Of a DNA stretch of 64,000 bases, positions 55,991 to 64,000 are shown one piece after another. A model generated the notes under the pieces. That model was not told the DNA's origin, ran no database searches, and saw nothing but the letters and a program-made list of their open reading frames with translations. The first letter of the stretch is position 1, and every line of letters begins with the position of its first letter. Source of the DNA: Isoetes taiwanensis (lineage: Eukaryota > Streptophyta > Lycopodiopsida > Isoetales > Isoetaceae). The translations under genes were made by a program, and so were the position numbers. The DNA is taken from positions 8,715,107 to 8,779,106 of the forward strand of contig JAJEKV010000053.1 in NCBI GenBank assembly GCA_021234155.1, in the 5' to 3' direction.

Positions 55991-58900
55991 GATCACGAGC
56001 TTGACAACGCGATCTTGAGCTTCATCTATGCAATTGTCGATCACGAGCTTGCCGCTGCTCTTACCGGCCTCTTAACTAGAGGATATCTTTATGCTTCCCT
56101 CCACCAAGCTGTGCATGTAGAAACAGCATCCGTTAGCGTCTTAAATAAACTATTCTGATCTTTGGGACTGCGTGATCTGTGGGACTTCCTAATACGTACA
56201 ATTATATTAATTTTCTTGGTATTCTTATATTAACATTATAGTAGTAATGGATATATTTGCTTCCAATAGTATTATATTTAATTAACTATTATACCAGTAA
56301 CTTTCACGACCTTTAGATATGTCATGTGATTATCGATGCCATATTTGGTTGAAATGTTTAATTATTTTATCCTTATGGCTAGGATTTATATCGCCGGATC
56401 CAAGTGTTGGCGTATGACTCTCGCTCGCTACTTGGTTGGTGATGTATCAGCACCCACATGTGTATATACTTTATGTTGCTATACTTATGGAAAGATAGAC
56501 AAATTCTTATTATATTTATCGAGGATCATGAAAGTTAGCAAATGCCTTTGGGAAGATTACATCCTTGTGAAGGTTTAACTAAAAGATTTTTATGTAATTG
56601 TTATCTTACTTCTCTCGATCTTGAGATATCTACAGACAAGCTATGCAGCTATTATGAACATATAATTTGTATCAACAAGACTTATTAAAGCATAATGCAG
56701 CCTGCATGTGGAGTGCTATCGATGCCACTGCGCTGATAACATATTTAAGATTATATAATTTGTAGGTTATATGGGGTTGACAACCACAGATAATTTAATT
56801 AAAACTGAGCTGCAGCTCGTTTTCCTAGATACGAATGCAAACAATGAATCATGGCGTGAAATTTGTGCAAAGCCCTCTCCCACCTCGGTTGTCGCACCGC
56901 TAAAGGCCTAAAATACATCTCCCCATTGAGTGGTGTAAACTAATTTGGAAACTGACTTGCTTGCGTTACATTGCTTCATTGATTAGCTCCCTGCTTTAGT
57001 GCAGTTTACGCATTAATCTTGCATGTGAGGACACACTAGACGCTAAGCATCTATCCATCTTCGCTCTAACCTTTTGGCTGCTTAGAAGAACTCTATTCAC
57101 AAAAAATTCTGAAGTAATTGGATGAGATTCAACCCCTAAGATGTAGGTAAGTTCAATCCTAAGATTGAGGCCCCCCCTCCCCCACTTTCTTGTAAGAAGT
57201 GGTCCTACCTCTCAATGTATCCTATCCCCTTAATTGATGTTGTCATAACATCTTAGCTATTCTATTTACCCCACCTAACACATTAATTTACTAACCAGCT
57301 AACATAATCATCTATGATGGATGCGTGCATCATGTTTAACATATCTATCCCTAAGCGTGGGTTATTGAATTATTTAGAACAATTTAATTGCAAGGTTTTA
57401 TTATCATGACAATTCTTTTTTGCCTCAAGAGACTATGTGATTGTATGTTTCTTGTTCGATGTGCCACTGCTGTGTTTTATTCTAAATATCCCCCTTTTCT
57501 TGAATTCTTTACTCTCTTGGAATATTCTATCAATTGAATTGATGTCATCTTTTCGTTGGCCGGACATTGGATTACTTCTTTTCATTCGATTGGATTATTC
57601 CTTAGATGCTAGCTTTATACATGGTCAGCAATTATCGTATTGATTCCTTCTTGAGGGTGATGGGTCTCACGATGGTTTCAATATGTTGGATGTATTGGCA
57701 ATCATGTATAATTTTTGGTTACTCTATGCATTTTCCTTCCTGTCGTTGGCCTTAGCTCAGCAGGGCGAAATCCTTCATGAAGAAAATCTAGAAATACCTT
57801 CCCACTCCAGATGGGTGGTTTCGTTGAGAAACATCTGGTGACTGAGACCTTCTGGTCGATCTTATTGTGCCAACTCCATCCTTGAGAGTCCTGTGGTGTG
57901 TTGGCCAGACGAGTGTTGAAAGTGTTGCTCGCTACAGCGTTCAATTATCAAGCATCTCTTTTCTTTGATGCATTATCTTTGAAGAGGAAATAACAAAGGG
58001 AGTATGCATGCAAGTCATATAAACACACTATTATGATTCTAAATACCATTAAAGCTATTAATTCCTTGAATTGTCTCCTAAAGGGTGCACCGGCACTCCA
58101 TGGTGTCGATGTTCTATCTAGTCTTGTTGTGTTGAAGATCTATAATATCCCTATTTATATATTTCATTGATGGAGTTAGTATAGACTCTTTGATATTTTG
58201 GGCTCTCCAATGTCATCGGCTGCGGCACAACACTTCTGCTTCACATAACTAAGGATGTGAGTCGTTGATGCTTGATTCAGGGGTCTACTTCTTAATGGGT
58301 TATTTCTCTTCGCCAGTTACGCTTTGAATTGTCGATCCTTGGGTTCACGAACATACGGTTATCGTAGCTTTAGCGGGGTTCTAGCTGATTAAATGCGATT
58401 CTTTAGTAAGTTCTTCTAGCCATGTCATGAGAGCTTCTCATACGTACGTTTGATCTCCTCAATGTGATGGCTTAGGCGTTATCACGATCTTCGTTGCTAT
58501 CTTTGCCGCTTCTGAATTTGCCAGTCACGCTCCACGGTTTTGGACCTCATGTGCATCTAAGGAGCTCGTGGAAATACTAGCACTCCTTCATCTTACGGTT
58601 TGCATGGCCATTGTCCCTCAATACATGTACATCTTCCTGGCGAGTAAAGCCTCATGACTCTTCTCCATGATTGAGTTTCTTTGGCAGCCGAGATGATGTA
58701 CTCTGCTATCTGTAAAATTGACCCTTGAGTTGAAGTACTTTACGCCTAGACCTGCCGTGTCCTTGGGCCTTGGCTAATGTCACCGAACTCTCTTTTTATC
58801 GAAGGTGCTTTAGTTCTTTGTCCTTGTCGTTAAGGTGTGGGTACTTCTATCTTGGGTGTTGGGGTCCCTCGTGTAGGAGATAAGTTGGGCTTCTTGTCTT

Positions 58901-59640
58901 CTAATTGTTGGTAGGAGTGGCGAAGCCATCACCCTGGTTGTTGAATGAGCATAGACATAACTATTGTTGTGGCGCCTTTCTTAAGTGTATCTCATACGGG
59001 TGTGCGTATTTAAACATCACCATACAAGGTGGGAATTATAGTCGTCGAGGTTTGCCTCCTTAGTTGGCTCGTTGACGTCCGGGTGTCCCAAAAATTCCTC
59101 GATGTCTATTGGCTTGAGGTGGTGTCGTAGTTTACGAAGATGTGTTAGTTCCTCATACATTGTTGAGAGGACATTCGTGTTATCGATGTTGCTTCTTTGC
59201 TACAAGAGATAGAGTTGCATCGAAGATGTCGTCGTACCCAAAACCTAGATGATGCGGGCGCTAGAGATCTTGACATGGTGGCGTTATCTCTCATCTTGAC
59301 ATTGTCTTCGGGCAGGCGTCCTTCTACTTGAGCCGCTTCTCGAAGTGTCACAGGTTGAAGCTTGGCTTGAGCTCTGATGCGTCTCTCTCCTATATTTGCT
59401 CTTCGGCTGAGGCACTTTGCTCTTGGCTATACATGTGGTTCTTTACTTCCCATCCCTTTGGCGGTCAATGATGCAAGTTTCTTGATGCAAACACTAAACC
59501 TAAAACATGATCCTAATACAGCTACTATGTATTTAGCTCAGAGTATTTATGATGAGCATATATATATATCATTAATATATATACACATTATATCATGCTA
59601 TAGGCATAGTGGACATTTTATATAAGGGTAAGATCTACGG
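55991..59640. other. Stretch without a supportable gene, perhaps older retroelement debris
   Basis: AT-rich to 57.7 kb. The 57.7-59.4 kb part has the codon-like texture of decayed minus-strand gypsy sequence, but I could not align any motif. Confidence 0.35.
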
Positions 59641-62600
59641 CCGTTCCTCTTGAGCAAAAGAGGTAGGCGCAATTGTAGTAGCCCTCCCAGGATCGATAGA
59701 GAGCATACATGGGCATACATGGGGTCATACCCCATCTGGGCCAATCGGATATAGGCGATTCATCTGGGTCATTGATTGTACTTAGGAAGAATTGCAAAAG
59801 AAATTACACAACAATTAATAAGATTGGTGAGGTGGCACCACATTTGTTGATATTTAATGGCATTGGGCTGACCACTTGATGTGTTGACTTAAGGTATTAG
59901 AAATAAAAAGGGGCTATAGAGAAAAGAATGTGGCGGAGCCTCTTAGGATAGCATCGCCTCTCCCTCGGCCTCTGGGGCTCGGGATATGGTTATGCAATGC
60001 TAGCAAACCACTTATTCTAGCCTTCTGCATGGCACTCTTTCGGCCATGGAGCTTTGGAGCTATGGAGCTGGAATGGATTCGTTTCTTTGCATTTCTTAGC
60101 TTTCTTGCTTAATTTCTTACATTGATCTTTTACTAACCTGCTTATTTATATTGCATTTCTCGGAGATGCCTTGGGATTTGTTGTTTTTCAGATCAAATCA
60201 CGGATTCTTAAAGCAGTTTAGATTTAAAATTTGAATAAATGGGCGGATGCAAATCTAAAGTTAACGGTCACGTTCAATTTCTAGATTTTTTGTCTTCTTA
60301 CGAATGAAACATGAAGTCAAGGGGCGTCAAGGCTGGAAGCGAGAAAGGCATTGAATGTAAATAGAAAGAGGCAAGCTCCTCAAGATCTTGGAAAAACAGA
60401 GGCTCCCAAAGCAGTGCCAGGCCCAGAGATGCTCTTGCTCAGTTCTCCATTTAAGCTCGTCCACACATAATATTGTTTTTTCTTGAGAGAAAGGAAAAAA
60501 AGAAATGGGGATTAGGAGTCATCTCATCAAGAATCGCGTGTAATAAGGAATCGGGCAATGAAAAGTCGGAAAAAGCCCTAATTAAAGGCTGAGCGGAAAT
60601 AAGCATGCTTTAGCGATTCTTTATGTAGCAGCTACCCCGATGGAAGGCTGCGGTAGCAGCCAATGACAGCTACTGCAATGATTATTGACTCACCCCGATT
60701 CGAGCGTACTTCATTATAGGAAGCGAATCCGTGAAGAACAACACCCGCATAGTTCTTTGATTTATCAAAGTTTGGCGACAATGGAATACCGGATACAACG
60801 GATCCAATATTTCTTATAGTTTCTATAATTGCTTGAAAGCAAACCGGTTGGCTCTTGGGGCTGTGGCACGGCCGAATAGATAGCTTTTCGTTTCCTAATA
60901 ACATGGGAGCTATGGGTGCGGCTCAATGACGGTTCTACAAAGATGTCACCTTCACGGCTTAATCACAGGCGAATAGTAAAATGGCCAAAAATTATGGAGT
61001 GCACAGTGCAATTCTAACTAAACTTTTACCCACCTCCCAATTTGTATTGCTTGGAGTCTTTTTCTTGGGTTTTATTCAAAGGCAAAAAAGAGCATTGAAG
61101 TACTTACTCAAAATGAAGGTCGGATTGCAAGCTTTGGTTCGGGCATACGGTTGAAGATACAAGCAATGTCACCCTCAAATGCATGCAAGCCACGATTTAG
61201 GTTCAAGCTCGGGTTCGCAGAAGAAGGTCGAGAATGTGAGAGAGCCACAGGTTCAATGCCAAGCTGCTTCCAGGCCCGGAAGCAAGAGGAGGGCTTCGGA
61301 AAAAGCTATGGTAGACTGTTTTCCAAGGTTCCTCTTTCTGGTTCTGAACATGTCGTCAAATTATATACATCTTCTTTGTCAGTGCAATTCGGGATACTAA
61401 GAGTGAGAGTGTTATAAATGACAAGAATTCCAATAAGTATTGGAATGATAGCAAAACAACTATTGTGCCTAATAACTCGTTTCAAGCTATGACGAGAGGT
61501 GGCAAAAGGTTATAGCCAAAAATAGCAAGGTTCTTGCAGAGAAATGCCAAAGTTCTTTGTGAAGTGTAATCAACTTGGCGCTTATATGGCAACTTGGATT
61601 TGCATTTTTTCAATTTTGGATGGGCTTGTACCATCTTATATTTCTATTAAGGACAATGAGAATGCGGTGAGACTTAATGTTTAGATAATATTCATTTTCT
61701 CATATTTATTCTCAAGCTTTTATACATTGATTCGGCTGTGTCTACAACTAATAATTAAGTTGTATAAAAGATATTGTAGTTTGATCTTCATATTATTTAG
61801 AAGAATTCGAGTAATTCTTCAAAGAACAATGTTAATAGTGTTAAATTGTCTATGGATTTGGGACAATTAACATATTTTTATATAAGTACATAAAAGCTCC
61901 TATTCATAAATGTCAAGCGAGAAAAAGGTTGGTTATGATTATGTAGATGACAAACATTTCAATTGCAACAAAAAACTCATAAGCTCGAATATTAAGGAAG
62001 ATTAGGTGCTACATATTGAGGAAGAAGAATATGTAATTTGAGGAGCTTTGTTCAGGTTGCAAAAGCTCATTAAGCTCAAATATTGAAGAAGTGGTGCTAC
62101 ATATTGAGGAAAGAAGAATATGGTGAGGAGGTGAGATGGTTGGGAATTGAACATGAGAAAGAAATAAATGAAACTATGGCTACAACCAACATGAAGAACG
62201 CCAGGTTCAAGTGAGAAGCCATACAAGGATGAGTTTTGATGGAATATTTGTAGATCCTAAAATAAAATGTGTGTAGCAATTGCTTTTTGCATCCCAAAAG
62301 AGCGAGAAGCACCTAGCTCCACGTCCCGAGGAAACCACGATGTGCGGTCTTATAGCTCAAGCTTAGGAATAGGGTGTAAATCCGGGCCACATATCGTCGA
62401 GCCCTTAATAAATCGGTACATGTCCACAAATGTTTACGTAAAGTAGAATAAAGTTTGAAAGTGGAAGGGATATTAAAGTTGATAGTGATAATTATGAGAC
62501 AAAAGTTTTGTAAAGAGGTGAATTCGGTTAAGGAAAGTGGCGTTGGTTGGAAGGCAGCTGAAAAAGCATCGATATAGATTTTTCTATAGTGACAATCAAG

Positions 62601-63780
62601 GGGGCAATGTGATTAGGAGGGCGTTCTCGGGGAATATGTACCTAGACGTGAAGTATCTTGGCCGTAAATAGTTTTCCCGAACATTGAAAAAATTAATAGA
62701 AGGCGCACTTAAGCGGGGAGCAGCATTGCTTTATGCATTTCTCACATTTTTTAACACCATTCATCTCAGTTGCTTATAATGCCCATTATCAATTTGACCA
62801 ATTCTATTTGAACCAATTCGACAAACAAAAAAAGACCTTTGTCCAAGGCTAATCGCTCAATATCTGAGATGGTTAAGATCAAATGAGAAAAAAGCGATGA
62901 AGTAAAAATAGCTATTTGTTTAAAAGTAGTTTTTGTTTTCTATGGCATCCAATACATTCATTAGTAAAATTCATTTTGAACTAACCAACCTAAAAATACG
63001 ATGTGTTAACAACGATCGCTTGATAACTAATGTTCAATTATCACAAATTAAAGATAAAGTTGATGTCGAATGAGTTGGCAAATAGTTGGCAATACCGTGC
63101 GAAACTCATGATACCAAACAACACAAAATTATAGATTGCTGAACCACGTAACATTAAGTTCTTTCATCTCCTCGCACTTCTAACTAATTCTTGGCTGTCT
63201 TATCAGAGACAGCGGCCCCTCTCAAAATGTACATATAAGAATCTAATGGCGATCATGGTGAAGATTTTTATCTCAATTTTTGAATTTGGCTGGTTCAGCG
63301 TTCCAGAACTTGATATCTTTAACTGGGTACGCGGGTTCAGCTAGAACTGGATGCCTCTGTGGCCGGCGAATACAGGAAAATCGCAGGAGAATCTCAACAG
63401 GTCTTGCAATAATCATGCCAGAAAACTAAAGGAGGAACTTGTAAGGTCTTTATATCTTAAGGAATTGGAGATGCCAGAGAATCTCAGAATTCAAAGGGAT
63501 CTTGGGGGAGTCGGAGACCCCCTAAAGAGACCAACACCGTAATCTTAGCAGACTATAATGTTTCAGGATCTTGGGATTATAATCTTTAAAGTCTAGCAGA
63601 ATGCTCAGAGGTTTCGCCAGAGCCTAGGAATCTTTATAGAATATTTGAGAATCTAGGGAAACCCCGTGTAGATTCTTAGACCTAATCTAAAGTCTACGTA
63701 GAGATCCTACCAGAAACTTATCACCGTTACTGAGCTTCATGGTCACTTCATGTACAACCCTTACATGTATATATGCTGCC
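59641..63780. other. Stretch without a supportable gene
   Basis: Short frames at 60632-60904 (minus) and 61151-61417 (plus) match nothing I know and lack splice or domain support. A 60-bp direct repeat with GAAGATTAGGTGCTACATATTGAGGAAGAAGAATATG-like words (in parts) lies at 61997-62120. Confidence 0.4.
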
Positions 63781-63788
63781 ACTCTGCC

Positions 63789-63882
63789 ATATATATATAT
63801 ATATCTCCTTGCTCCTCTTATATATATATATATATATACTTATATATATATATATATCTCTCTTTATATATATATATATATA
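63789..63882. repeat. TA microsatellite cluster
   Basis: Four (TA)n runs separated by short CT-rich words (63789-63804, 63819-63838, 63840-63857, 63865-63882). Confidence 0.95.
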
Positions 63883-64000
63883 AACCCTCTTTGGGACTAG
63901 TCGTCACTTTTCTACGGGTACTTGAAACCTCTTCTGCCCCAATTGTGCCACTGTGCAGGATTTTCCTCAATCCATTTGATTCTTGGGTTTTGAGGCAATG

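Noticed and set aside
58300-59400. Further gypsy pol/gag on the minus strand
   Set aside because: Texture is suggestive, but I could not align any catalytic motif with the other copies.
60632-60904. 90-codon minus-strand frame
   Set aside because: Protein-like words but no family, splice support or neighbouring exons.

Overview
The window looks like nuclear DNA of a land plant: a plant-type SYP7-family Qc-SNARE with GT-AG introns, a PDR-type ABCG transporter remnant, Ty3/gypsy chromoviruses, hAT and other DNA-transposon relics, and long AT-rich stretches with almost no intact genes. The mix of relics makes me think of a large-genome fern, lycophyte or bryophyte, but the sequence alone does not settle this. 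Nearly every recognisable gene carries stops, frameshifts or missing exons, so most coding entries are called pseudogenes. An indel-rich assembly could explain some of this.

Layout. 0-3 kb: an N-terminal piece of a plant transposase (minus strand) with an in-frame 39-bp repeat. 3-4.6 kb: simple, pyrimidine-rich repeats. 4.63-12.4 kb: an unusual plus-strand gene cluster. It holds a 123-aa protein, a three-exon gene whose product has a ParB-like DGQH motif followed by a region resembling a permuted amino-methyltransferase, an FCP1/HAD-phosphatase-like gene split by a 251-bp MITE, and a 74-aa protein. More than a dozen copies of a short palindrome (core AATCGCGCCTGGCGCGATT) lie only in its introns and intergenic DNA, and intron 2 holds a 268-nt hairpin. 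This cluster is my best candidate for an undescribed mobile or selfish system. 12.7-16.3 kb: chromovirus fragment, plus strand. 16.4-20.4 kb: a coiled-coil/RING-like pseudogene and a second FCP1-like fragment. A chromovirus on the minus strand (20.37-27.75 kb) has inserted into that fragment, and its LTR carries a second copy of the MITE.

28.2-28.9 kb: 105-bp tandem repeat. 29.9-32.8 kb: DDE transposase relic (minus). 33.3-39.1 kb: a gypsy LTR split by later insertions, including a non-autonomous LTR element with a gag-like zinc-knuckle ORF. 39.1-40.3 kb: hAT transposase relic (minus). 40.96-42.95 kb: SYP7-like SNARE exons (plus). 45.75-46.3 kb: ABCG/PDR pseudogene (minus). 46.3-52.5 kb: intergenic DNA with microsatellites, a duplicated GC-rich block and a possible tRNA-derived SINE. 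53.1-56 kb: a third, more decayed gypsy copy. 56-64 kb: no gene I can support, ending in TA microsatellites.

Little here works together as a pathway. The likely functional unit is the 4.6-12.4 kb cluster, where a ParB-like DNA-binding protein could recognise the palindromes scattered between its own exons. That link is inference.
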